From Certhia americana (lineage: Eukaryota > Chordata > Aves > Passeriformes > Certhiidae), in assembly GCA_018697195.1 (NCBI GenBank), contig CM031858.1, positions 90,677,120 to 90,741,119 on the forward strand: a stretch of DNA of 64,000 bases, written 5' to 3'. Below the pieces are notes generated by a model, which ran no database searches, had not been told where the DNA came from, and worked only from the letters and a program-made list of their open reading frames with translations. Both the position numbers and the translations under genes were made by a program. Shown piece after piece: positions 37,873 through 49,105 of this stretch. The stretch's first letter is position 1. Every line of letters begins with the position of its first letter.

Positions 37873-38201
37873 TGAGTGTACCCTCAGTCATTTTGCAGAT
37901 GACATCAAGTGGGCAGGAAAGTTGATCAGCCAGAGGGTTGGAAGACTCTACAGAGGAATCTGGATAGGCTGGATCAATGGGCCAAGGCCAATTGTATGAA
38001 ATTCAATGATATCAACTGCCAAGTCCTGCCCTTGGGTCTCTACAACCCTGTGCATCTCTCCAGGCTGGGGGCAGAGTGGTTGGCAAAAGGCTCATCACAA
38101 AAGGACCTGGGGTGATGGTTGAGCCAGCATGTGTGTAGGTGGCAAAGAAGATCAATGACATCCTGTCCTGTATCAGAAATAACATGGCCAGCAGGACCAG
38201 G
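37873..38201 (+). mobile_element. internal CR1 LINE fragment, plus strand, lacks 3' end
   Basis: Sense CR1 ORF2 sequence: 'gtaccctcagtcattttgca' (37878), then a translated stretch at 37909-38115 with LQRNLDRLDQWAKANCMKF and a KDLG ending. Next comes a broken part reading AKKINDILSCIRN (38139 on). It stops matching near 38201, after 'agcaggaccaggg', well before the CR1 3' UTR. A CR1 copy without its 3' end is unusual, because normal insertions keep the 3' end and lose the 5' end. A later deletion or rearrangement is likely. Confidence 0.85.
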
Positions 38202-39505
38202 GCTTTGGCAAGTAGAACTTCTGAGTTAGCAACATTGGTAGAAAGAGTAGAACAAAGATTAAAATTACTCTTAAGTAGAAAACAGGCAGATGAGCTAATA
38301 ACTGAGACCTCAGAGCCTAAACTGTTTCATATTAAAGGCATCAGTAAAAACTCCTTTAACAGTAGCCAAATATAGCTTATGTTTTCTGACCAATCAAAGG
38401 CTTTTTTCATATGACAAGGTGCTAAAGAAAATGACATAAGTACTCATTTCTTATTGAAGTACTTATTGGAAGAAGTTTCCAGGCCTGGGGTGAAAATGAA
38501 CTTTTTCCTTCTTGAAAAAGTAATTCCAGCTGACTGGGACTCCTATTATTGTGTTAATCAGTCAAATAATTTACAGAAAACCTAAAGGGAAAATGTGATC
38601 TATTACACATAATTTCTATAAAACACAAGCAAGAAACCTGCAGGTAAGTAGTAGTGGGTATGGTGGAAGTAGGAGCAATCAGCAGACTTTTATCGGAGGG
38701 TTATTTGAAATCAGGATTAACACTCTTCATATCGCAGTCACACCACATGCACATGACATTTAATATGTGCTGTTAGCAGTTAGATAACCTCATAAGTGGG
38801 AGTTGAAGAGCCCATCTATGTTTAGGCTTTCTCACATGGTATTCATTTAAATTGAGATTCCTGCTGTACATGGTTACTCTGCCTCTCTTTCAGAGAAAAA
38901 TGGATAGCCAGTGTTTCATAACATGACTATTCTGTCAGATACAACTGATAAACTTTCTTTTTCCTCCAAAATTAGAAAAACTGAAAATCAACAGTAATGT
39001 CCTCAGCACCATTAGAGAGCTGATTCAATAGTCCCAAAGTCCAACTAAACATTTCTCATTAATGGGATAAATCTAAGGAGACAAATAAAAATGGTGTAGA
39101 AGACCTAGATCTTCTCACATATCCAACATATGCCTCCTGTACAAAAATCAAGTGACTAAAGATGAGAATTCTTGATTTGTCATAGCTTTTTCTGTGGCAT
39201 ACATCCTAGAAATTGGCATATTCTCAGTTTGATATTCTGCAGCTGTTCTACAATCCAGTTAAAAAATTTTGAAGCATTTTCAAAAGCATGTTCAGCAGAT
39301 ACCAATTGTTTAGCAATATTCTTCCTAAAATATTTAAACTTCTTTTTTCCATACTTTTAATGAACACTGATGTATCCAGAAATGTTAATGTATCCAGAAA
39401 TTATGACTACAATCAGAACAAATCTTCAGGACAGAATTATTCTTGTTTCACAGCCTAACACAATGAAAGTTGTTTCATTATGATTTGTGCATTTTTGTGT
39501 TCAGT
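38202..39505. other. AT-rich intergenic DNA, no gene seen
   Basis: The CR1-linked plus frame continues open to 38375 in non-CR1 sequence, which I cannot identify. A textbook donor 'ctgcag|gtaagt' sits at 38643/38644, but the upstream acceptor choices are weak. No gene is recognised. Confidence 0.45.
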
Positions 39506-39583
39506 ATTATTATCTTTAATTATTATTATTTATTATTATTATTACCACCATTGTCGTCATCATCATCAACATCATCATCATCC
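39506..39583. repeat. (ATT)n followed by (ATC)n microsatellite
   Basis: An ATT/TTA triplet run (39506-39543) passes through 'accaccattgtcgtc' into ATC triplets (39556-39582). It is a compound, imperfect trinucleotide repeat. Confidence 0.92.
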
Positions 39584-40583
39584 ACAGCCTTTTATATATG
39601 TATTTTTTAATACCCCTTCCATTTTTTCTGCCATGCAGGAGGACATAGCAAGATAACAAGAGAAACATCACATGCTATCATTAAGCCAAAAATCCTGGGA
39701 GATGTATATTTGGGTCCATAAAAGAAAAGCAAACTGGATACAAAACAGTACCTAATTTCATGCTGTAACTAATAGCATGTCTTAATTTCAGCATGAGATT
39801 GCTACCAATTTCCTATTAGTGAACATAAAAGATCTGCATATCTCTACATATATCTATATGTATAATTTCAGTGTTTCTTTATCAGGGAACACTAAAGTTA
39901 TTTTATTTACTCCTTAAACCATTGGTTAACCACTATAGTAAAATCTTAATCTAAGATGAGAATTTTCTCCTGATTTGCATTTCTTCCTATTTTGCTACTC
40001 TCATTTATTATGTGTTCTTACAGTAGGTACAGGCACAAGAGGGACAATTACCTGATTGAGTCATAGCAAAATATATCATGACACTATGATTCAAATTATC
40101 TGAAGAATTTCTGTGATTGTTCCATCCACTGGGGTTCCACTATGCCTATGAACAACCTTGCTGCTCTAGAATGATGACAAACATTTCTGATGCAATTTGT
40201 CCAAAGCATCACCTTAGATTATAAACTGCAATACATTTTGCTATACAATGATTTGTTCCTGTGAACAAAGCACTACTGTTCAAGATTCACAGAAGTCTAG
40301 ATGCAATTTATCTTAACTGGACAAGAAAATTTCCCTTTTTCCTGAATGAGTCTTTCCCACTATAATGTGACGTCAAGTGCTAACTTCACACAAGTAAATA
40401 GATAGTCAAGTCTGGCTGTCCATATAAAATAGTATGAGTATGCAGTATTAAAGGAGTTAGGTATGACATGGTTCAGGTTTCTCTCCCTCACTTTAGCTGC
40501 CAACTAAAGAATAAATTTCAGTAACATAATTCCTATTTTTTCTCAAATTATATGAGTTCTAAATGATATTTAAGGCTGTGGAG

Positions 40584-40614
<31 letters not shown>

Positions 40615-42726
40615 TGATCTCTTCACTGGAGGAGCACAAAAGAGGTAATAGAGCAAAAACAGGGTGGATTTAAAATTAATACTTTTGGTATTAATCACCA
40701 CTTCTTAATTACTGCTGGTAAAAAAAAAAAAAACTCCTATGGGGTGTTAGAAAATGAAATTATGAAGTTTACTGTCTGAACCCTACAGCTGCCAGGATGC
40801 CTTCTTTCAACTCATGCATAATGTAACCCTTCCAGCAGAATTGTTTAGAAGGCACAGATGACAAGAAAAAGAAATGTGAATGAAATGCACATACATGTAT
40901 ATGAGCAAAAAGTAATTAATATACATGGGTTTTGAATGATAAATCTTAAAGTTGGAAGTTCTACAATCACGTTCAATCCAATAGAATTCCATATACTTTT
41001 TGATTTATGCACAGGCCTATTCACAGCTATGAGTCCTAACTCTGAAAAGTAATATAACGTCGTCGTATTCCCTATTTACCCTACTGGGTGGCAACTTGCA
41101 TACCTTTATACTAAGATGCAGTTTAGAAATATTGATTTATTTTTTTTTTAAATCAAGTTGTTATTGGGCAACAATTTCAAATCATTGTGCATAAGAATAA
41201 AAGGATTCATTAAAAAATCTAAAAAACAATCTGGTTTTTTTTTGTTCCTCATTAGCAGTGTTTTAGAAATAAATGCCTGCAACATTCCCTTGAAAAAGAA
41301 ATTAAGAAAATTAAAAATATATATTTCTGGTTTAATGCCACCTTCTGAGATATTTGATGTTACTTGTTTCGAAATGTTGAAAAAACATCCATTTTCAGGT
41401 TGTATAATCTGCAATACAGTGCTTTCTAAACTTCTTTGTGCAGAATTATAGAAAGTGATAAATATGGAGTAATAATACCAGAGCAAAGGAGGGGGTCAGA
41501 AAGCAAGCTATAAACAATAGCCTCAGAAGGAAATACGAGCAAAAACTGTTGAACATTCTTGAGAGCTTTCCAAAAACAGGGGTCAAGTTATATTGTGTGG
41601 GTTTTTAAAATTTCTGTTATAATTGCCATCACCTTTCTTATTTCCTGCTCCCTTAAAGAGAGACTTTATAAGCTAGATTATTGCCATTTCAATTTGTGCT
41701 TGGTTTTTAAGTGCATATGATTTCCAGCTCTACAGAGCAGGCACTTGAAGTATAGAAAAAGTACATGTTTTCTGTATTATATAGTAGAAATATTCAAAGG
41801 GTGGCAGTCTTGGGATCACTAAAGTTGAAAATTATTATTTTTATTTAGGTGACATCAACATGCATTCTTGTGTATGATATTAAAAAAAACCCAAACCACA
41901 GATTAAGATACTACAAGGTTATCAGGCCATTCAGAAACATATAGGAAGGTGCAACATATTCCTTTGATGCTTTGTGCATAAACATGCTCTCCAGACTCAT
42001 TTACAATATGACTGATGGGCTGAAGCTTGCCACAGTTGCTGTGCAGCCAGGATCTCTTCATTTATAAAAATAATTTGCCTCCCATGAGTTATTTCATTGT
42101 GGTTGAGTGCATCCGGATGTAAACTGAGTACATTTTAATTAATGCATCAAGATGCTAGCAAGCAAATCTCAAGATGTGAATCAGAGATCCAATTTGAATA
42201 GGTATCTGGTTTCTGATAGTGTTGAAATAATCAGTGTGCAAAAGATCAGCAGAAGCAAGAGGAAGTTACATGGTGTAACAATGAAGTTACATCCTTGACC
42301 TTCATTTATATAGCTGGACTTGGGATTCATTTTAAGTACCCCTTGCTGGGTTACCAGCTTCTGTAAATCAAACTGATTCCAGTGATTTTCAAAGGCAATA
42401 ATTCTGTTTACATTATCTGACATCCTCATTGACATAATCCAAAAGTGCAGAGTCAATCTGACACAATGTAGTATCACAAATCCAAGCATGCTGCTAAGGT
42501 TCCTTTAAAATCAGTGTCCAAACCCCAACTGAAATTAAGAAATATAGGCTTTCTACCTCAATCTTGAATTGAATCACCATCACAAGAACTACCAAGGCCA
42601 AACTTGAAGACTCTTTCTATAGCATTTCAATTTAGACTTTCAAACATTTCATTAGATGCAGGCACAGACATCTACATTAAAGTTTCAGATGCCCAAACAG
42701 AGGTAAACTGAACAATTTTCCCCTTG

Positions 42727-42730
<4 letters not shown>
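39584..42730. other. AT-rich intergenic DNA, no gene seen
   Basis: No gene or transposon is recognised. It holds a 26-A run at 40589-40614 and another of 13 A near 40720-40732. Overlapping frames of 97 and 112 codons on opposite strands near 41148-41486 show no family motifs. The 42.0-42.5 kb part is more balanced and may be conserved, which is unproven. Confidence 0.5.
40589..40614. repeat. poly-A run (26 A)
   Basis: A pure homopolymer. No recognisable retroposon body or target-site duplication is visible around it. Confidence 0.9.
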
Positions 42731-42766
<36 letters not shown>

Positions 42767-42866
42767 NNNNNNNNNNNNNNNNNNNNNNNNNNNNNNNNNN
42801 NNNNNNNNNNNNNNNNNNNNNNNNNNNNNNNNNNNNNNNNNNNNNNNNNNNNNNNNNNNNNNNNNN

Positions 42867-42903
<37 letters not shown>
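42731..42903. other. assembly gap (100 N) inside poly-A
   Basis: Thirty-six A (42731-42766), exactly 100 N (42767-42866), one T, then 36 A (42868-42903). As with the gap near 27.0 kb, the assembly broke in an A homopolymer, so the true distance across the gap is unknown. Confidence 0.95.
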
Positions 42904-42905
<2 letters not shown>

Positions 42906-45900
42906 TGCCTTTTTTTTGCTAAAGAAAAAAAATTCAGTGAATTTTCTCTTCTACTTTGTTCGTCCTGTTCACCTCCATCTATTTTTGCACATGGGCCTGA
43001 TACATTTTCTTCTGAGCAGTTGCTTTTTCTCTTGGTATTTCTTTCAGTCTATGAATCAAAGTGATTCAGATTATTATTAAAATACCTTGAAATTTTTTCT
43101 ATAGCCAAATAAAACTAGACACACTGAAAACTGGATTTTAAGATGAACTAATTAATTAATTCAGTTCGAATCAGACTCATTAGTTCATCTTAATCTGATT
43201 CCCCATTAAGTTAGGCTGAAGTTTAATGAAATTTATCTGACATATTGACAACTAGTCATCACACAATTTTAGCTACTTTGTCTTAAAACTCACTGGAACT
43301 GATGCAACTTTGAAATTGAACTAAATTAATCAATCAGTCCCCAAGAGTGATGTAGAGGCACCTATGTTAATGCAAAATCACTGTGAGTGAGACGTGTCTG
43401 TTAACTGTAGACAGCTACTGTACAGACTTTCACATCTCAGCTGGTTATCTAGACTCTCCCTGTAATCAGTAAAGAGAAGCACTTCAAGGCTATGACTCAT
43501 TTGGCTTATTTTAGATGACTGCTGTAGAAGATCTGTGCCCTAGAAGACTTCCTTTTGAGCCACAGTCACAAAGATAATCCATGTAAACAGCTCGAAAGAG
43601 ATGCATGCTTAGTAGACATTGATATTTAAGCATGAATCAGGGTGTGATTCACTGTTTTTACTGTGCTGAGCTGTGCTTTTCAGTATTTAATACAGGCTCT
43701 CATTTCTGGGTAATGTTTAGTTTGACTGAGATTAGCAAAATTGGGTCATATGAATCCAGTTGAATTTTCCAATATTATCCCAAGATAGATTGTTTAGGTG
43801 TACCTAAGCAATTTAGAGAACACAGAATATGAACTTATATAAATAAAGTTGGACAAAAGACACTATTTCCCTTGCTTTCTGAAATAAGTTGAACTTTCTA
43901 CTTTACACTGTGATTGACAGCCACATGAAAATATATTATAGGGAATGAACAGAAATGCAAGTATTTTAAAACAATTACTAAATTATTAGTTACTAAAATT
44001 ATTAAACCCTGGCTTTTAATCTTACCCCTGCAAAAATGAAATTGGTAAAACCATCTCAAAAACACAGTCAACTGAAAAGGAAATGATTACCTGTAACCTT
44101 TGTTCTTTCTCTTTTGTGTTCACATCACAAAACTGCTGTTATAAGGCTTCTGAGTGAAAAAAAAATCTTCAAAATTAGTCCTACACTTCTAACCATTAAA
44201 GTAAAAAACAAAAAAAGCAATTCAGAACTCAGAATGCTGTGCTTCATCCTATAGTACCCCAGTAGCTCAATTAAGACTATATCAGATCAGTTACTTGCCT
44301 GCTACTCAGCTCAGGTTTATGATCATCTAAGTGGTCAGATCTTAATCAAACAGTGGTGATATCTAAGGGTAGAAGTAAAGCACTCCTCTTTTTTTCTTTG
44401 TTTTCTTTTTTTTTTTTTTTCCTTTATCATAGTCCTTGTTATCTGATTCAAACACCATTTGGAAAATTTTCATTTGTTGTTGAAAGGCTCATAAGTAAAA
44501 TCAGGAAAGAAAGAACTCCATCAGAGGAGAGCATGAATTTGAAATTGAGAAAGTGGCCCCATAGAACTAGATTGATTCACTGTGACCCTAAATAAATATA
44601 GAAAATACAGATTAAAACATCAACTGATGTTCCTTCGAATAGGTAGTTTCTCTTGGGTTTGAGGCTAAAACTTACTCTTGTGCTTAGAATTAGATTACAT
44701 CTTCTGTGTCAAATTTTACACCATTTAGGTGCAGTTATTTTTTGTATGTCAGAAAACAGTAAAAGAAAAAGAATTTCTCTTGAGAATTTGGACATTCTTG
44801 AAGATGCATTTCAGCATAGATAGATTGTAGACAGTGCTGGATGGCTAGAGTTTGGTCCTAATTGTATAATTAAGCCTGAAGCTCTGACAGATTTGTGACC
44901 TCTTTTACTACATATTCTTCAGCTCAGCAAAATACAAATACCTTAGCTTTATTTTAATCTTTCTATGAAGACTTTAAAAATGTGCAAGACCAATATTAAT
45001 GCTATTCATATTTCTATAAATAATAAGATAAATATCTATAATAAATAAGATAGACCTTACATGAACGTTAAATTAAAGGCATTTAATTTGTTCTTAACTT
45101 TTCAAATGTTTTGATTTCGACTTTTAATGTCAACAATGCCTAACTGATGGTATAGGCTTCTCCAGAGCTGCCTGATAATAAGATACCAACCATATTTATT
45201 TATTATTTTTTGTTAATTTCTTCAGATCATGTGCAGCACATAAAAGTGTACCAACAATCACTCCTTGGTAAAGAATGACACAAATTATGGAAGATTTTCA
45301 ATAGAGAATAACAACAACAAAATCAGCAGATGATAGATCTAGCTGGATGACTTTACCTGCCTCATTCCAGAAAGATATGTGCACAATACTCTACTGTGCA
45401 GAGTGGAAGAAAAGGCAAGAAACATTCTCTTTGTAAATATTATATTGGGAAGGCAGATTTAGTTTTAATTTTGAATGACAAGTCAAGAATGTTGTTTAAT
45501 GCAAATCCTTTCCAAAAGAGAACATACAAGACACAATATATTATTTATCATTCTTTTTCTGTACTTCATTATATATATCTGCTATAGGGATTTGATGCCA
45601 TTGTTTGGTCTAAAAAGATGAGAAAATATACTTTCAGGGATGAACCTGGTCTGTATAAAAGCCATGCTATTCATTTGCTTATGGTTTATATTTTTTAAAG
45701 TCAGTCCTCATTCTATTACCATAGAACCATCCATTTCACTTAAAATATTTTGCACTTTACTTACAAGAGCACAGCTTGAAAACAGTAATTTAACTGCTTC
45801 ACAAGCTACTGAAAAAAGGAAAAAATATTTTTCGTCTTGTTTTCTGAGGTTTTGTTTTTTTAAGTTCAATGTTTGTTAGATCCTAGGACAATGTGGTCCT

Positions 45901-48045
45901 GAATTAGTACTAGCACCTTAGAACTCTGCAGTAGCACAAAATATTTTTATTGTGTCATCATTTGGTAGGGAGAAAATGATTTTATTTCTCAAAAAAATAG
46001 CAAAACTCATTACCTAGTAGTAAAAGAGAAAGAGGAATCTATTTCTCAGCACTGTTTTGTGCTCTCGGAATAGGTGTCTCACGTATCAGACCATATCATG
46101 CACATATGATCACTATGAGAACTCAGACAGAATCAGTTTTGCTCAAGAAAAAAAGAGAAAAAAAAAGAGAAAGAAATTAAAAGTCAAACTAGATTTGATT
46201 CTAATAATAAAATTTTTTACTGAAAATGTCAGTTGTACAGTTCACAGAATTCAGAGGTTGGGTTCCTCCTGAGTTCATTTAATTAGAAGAAACTACCTTT
46301 TTATAGTCAAATACTGTGTCAATTTTTAATTTACCTTTTTTTTTTTCTTTTTTTTAAACATGTACCACACTCCACTTGACAAATTTAGGAAAGAAAAGCA
46401 ATCTATTATGAGTACAAACAACAAAAATAAAAGAAGACAAAATACAGTCAAAACATTCCATTATTCGATCTGAATCAGACTGGTAGAGAAAAATGACTGA
46501 GACAAAGGAGTCAGCTTTCATCACTATTTTGGTTATACAGTAGTGTGAAAAAGTGAATTAACATTTCATGTGATCCCTTGAAATATTTTTACATGGATAA
46601 GATAATAGAAAATGTAGTTCTGAAAGAGTGCATTTATGTGCACCTAATTTTGATTTTCTTATACAAACATTTGAATATTAATTTAATATATGTGTAGTCT
46701 AAGTGGCTGCAGATCTTTGACAAAGAACTTTTTTCTCTAATATGTAAGATAATATTTTTAATATTTCAGTTATTTTTAGATCAAAATTTATAGTGGACTA
46801 CAAAGCTTAGGTTTGAGGGATAATAGTTTTTTAAAAACTGCAAAAAAATACTTCAGATTATTTTTTTTACTTTAAACAGCAGAAAAAATGGAAACAGTAA
46901 AACTTTCCTTTTTGTCTTTTTACCAAGTCATGTGCTTGAATTTAAGATCAAAATTAACTAGTTCTTCCAAGTAGATTTTTGTATTCCATTCATTGCACCT
47001 ATTATGAGTAAATATGGCAGAACTTTGTATGAATGATTTGCTCTTCCCATTTCAATGGTTTCCATGAGTATTAGAAAACATAAGATTTAGTAGGTATTAA
47101 TGATAGGAACAACAGACCATTTTGAATGTATGACTGGAATTCCTTAAAAACGTCAAAGGGTAGTTTAAAATTTTGCAAAATATCAGCAAAATATTTTAAA
47201 ACTATGCATATTGTGATAAAGGCACTTCCTGACTTCACTGGAAAATTTCTGTAAGTTTAACTACTCAGAGTATTTTGTACCAGTGCACTTGTTCTTCATC
47301 AGACAAGGTCTACTATGGGGCAAATTGTCCTTTAAAAAAGACTCACCTGAATGCCAAAAAGATCTTTAGGCTTAAATCCAGCTCACCTTTCTGTAATATG
47401 AATATTAAAATTTAACTCCACACAGTTATAATTTAATACTACAATTAATTATTTAACTAAGCTGAAAAGGAAAAAAAATGAAATAAAAAAGGTATACAAC
47501 ATACTCGAGGTTTGTCTGTTACACTGAATTTCAAGAGTCACTAGATTTTTGTGTCTCATTATAAGGTTATTCGTACTCTAAAATTATATTTGTCATTTTT
47601 GTGTATTTTCACTTTTTAAAATTAAGCGTGTTTTATTTGTGTTTAAAGGTTGGTCATCTTTGAGTTCCCCCTTTTTCCATACACTGCTTTATGTTTTCTG
47701 TTTAATTTTTGAGTGTTTATGCTAGCTACACCAAAATCCAATATTTATACAAATTTTATCTAAATTGTTCCATATTTTCAATTCTTGGATCAAAAAGTCC
47801 ACATAGACGTGCAAACATCTCCTTTCACTATGATAGAACAAGACAAATCTACTTCCTTAAGACACCTTTTTTCAGCAGGTATTGCTTCTTGTTTCCTTTT
47901 AATCAGACAGAAAACTATTAATGAAAAAAACAAGCTTAAAGAAGTATCAAAATCTAAAATTCTAACTTAATGAAAAAGACTGCAGAAGGAACTATAATAA
48001 AGTTTGGTCACAAATACATCCTCCACTAGAATTCACTCGTCTAAC
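42904..48045. other. AT-rich intergenic DNA, no gene seen
   Basis: About 5.1 kb with no recognised gene or transposon. It contains a 15-bp inverted repeat at 43138-43193, a balanced possibly conserved stretch at 43.25-43.68 kb, a T-run near 44406-44420, and a purine-rich low-complexity patch near 46146-46185. A minus-strand exon-like piece lies at 47347-47390 and is described as a finding. Confidence 0.5.
43138..43193. repeat. perfect inverted repeat, 15-bp arms, 26-base spacer
   Basis: The left arm 'ttaagatgaactaat' (43138-43152) is the exact reverse complement of 'attagttcatcttaa' (43179-43193). A second, shorter pair, 'aatcaga' (43169-43175) and 'tctgatt' (43194-43200), overlaps it. The spacer contains a further AT palindrome, 'attaattaat'. 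No transposase or target duplication is visible. Confidence 0.9.
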
Positions 48046-48265
48046 GGAAGATGTATAGTGGATATTTGGAAAAATTTCTTCACCAGAGGTGTTGTTAAGC
48101 ACTGGCACAGGCTGCCCAGGGAAGCGGATGAGTCACCATCCCCAGGGGTATTTAAAAAACGTGTAGGTGTGCCACTCAGGGACGTGGTTTAGTGGCGGAC
48201 TTGGCAGTGCTGGTTGGACTCGATGATCTTAGGGGTCTTTTGCAACCCTAATGATTCTGTGGTTC
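48046..48265 (+). mobile_element. CR1 LINE 3' end, plus strand
   Basis: About 220 bp of well-preserved CR1 3' UTR. In order are a 'ggatatttggaaaaatttct' stretch (48060), 'ttcaccagaggtgttgttaa', 'caggctgcccagggaag', 'cgtggtttagtgg', 'ggttggactcgatgatctta' (near 48212-48231) and 'aaccctaatgattctgtgg' at the tail. Divergence looks lower than in the other copies, so it may be among the younger insertions here. It is noncoding and 5'-truncated. Confidence 0.92.
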
Positions 48266-49021
48266 ATCACAGCACATGTAGAGCAAAGCCATGTGTTTCT
48301 GTAATGATGCAAGCCACAAACCCCATGACAGAATGAATCTGGATGCATATGAAATGTCTTGTGCTACAAAGTTGCTTGAGCTACACAGGAAGGACAGCGT
48401 AACAGTGATTGATGACTGACCTTCCATGTTGGACTGCTTTGAATGTTTATGATGGAAGGCTTTTGAAGGCCAGTGTTTCATTGCTAAATTCTTGGCCTTT
48501 CAAATGTCTCATGAGGAAGAAGGGAAGCTTTCTTGTGCCTTACTAACCAGATAAATTTAGCAGTCTGCATTAACAAAAATGTTTACACTGTATTAGTACA
48601 TGCAATCTAAAATTATAACAAAAAATCAGTACTTAAACCACATGTTTTGCTAATTAACATCTACTTTACTTTATTCCTTATGCAGTCACAAAGACTTTAG
48701 CCCATCAAGATATAGTACTGGTTCTGGAAATGATGCAATGCTTTCAGAGAGCATAATGAAGAAATCTGCCTTGAGCTTCCCATTTCGCCTCTTTTCTTGT
48801 CCTTCCTTTGTGTTCCTGTAAAATCTTAATGTGATAATTTCACCAGTACCATTTTCTAAGCAGTAAAGTGTATCTTGAGACAGTTGGAGAGTTTGTCTGG
48901 TCTAAACAGTTTGTGTAGCCTGAACTCCACAGTCACACTGGGACTTCACAACATTGAGCTTGTTGGTTTATATTGGCTCTGACTTGATCATCACTGAATT
49001 CTGCCTTCTTATATTTTACAG
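48266..49021. other. intergenic DNA, no gene seen
   Basis: No recognised gene or transposon. The right end provides the acceptor-like tract for the candidate exon that follows. Confidence 0.5.
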
Positions 49022-49105
49022 TGGTGAATTTCTGGATGGGACTCACTGTGACCCCACTGGAATTTTATATCCTTGCACTCAGAGAAAAACCTCTGGCTTA
49101 AAAAG
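49022..49105 (+). other. candidate exon (84 bp), unproven
   Basis: The segment is bounded on the left by a T-rich tract ending in 'atattttacag' and on the right by a perfect-consensus donor, 'aaaaag|gtgagt'. Its length is a multiple of three. Only one of the three frames is free of stops: the first base completes a codon, 27 codons follow (starting GEFLDGTHCDPTGILYPC, with two Cys), and two bases remain. It would therefore be a phase 2-2 symmetric exon. I do not recognise the protein and see no partner exons. Chance is a real alternative. Confidence 0.25.

Noticed and set aside
38577..38650. Textbook splice donor 'ctgcag|gtaagt' at 38643/38644
   Set aside because: The best upstream acceptor has a poor pyrimidine tract, so no convincing exon can be drawn.
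46238..46275. Possible CR1 3' end on the minus strand ('ttcacagaattcagaggttg')
   Set aside because: The match is too short and is not followed by further CR1 sequence.
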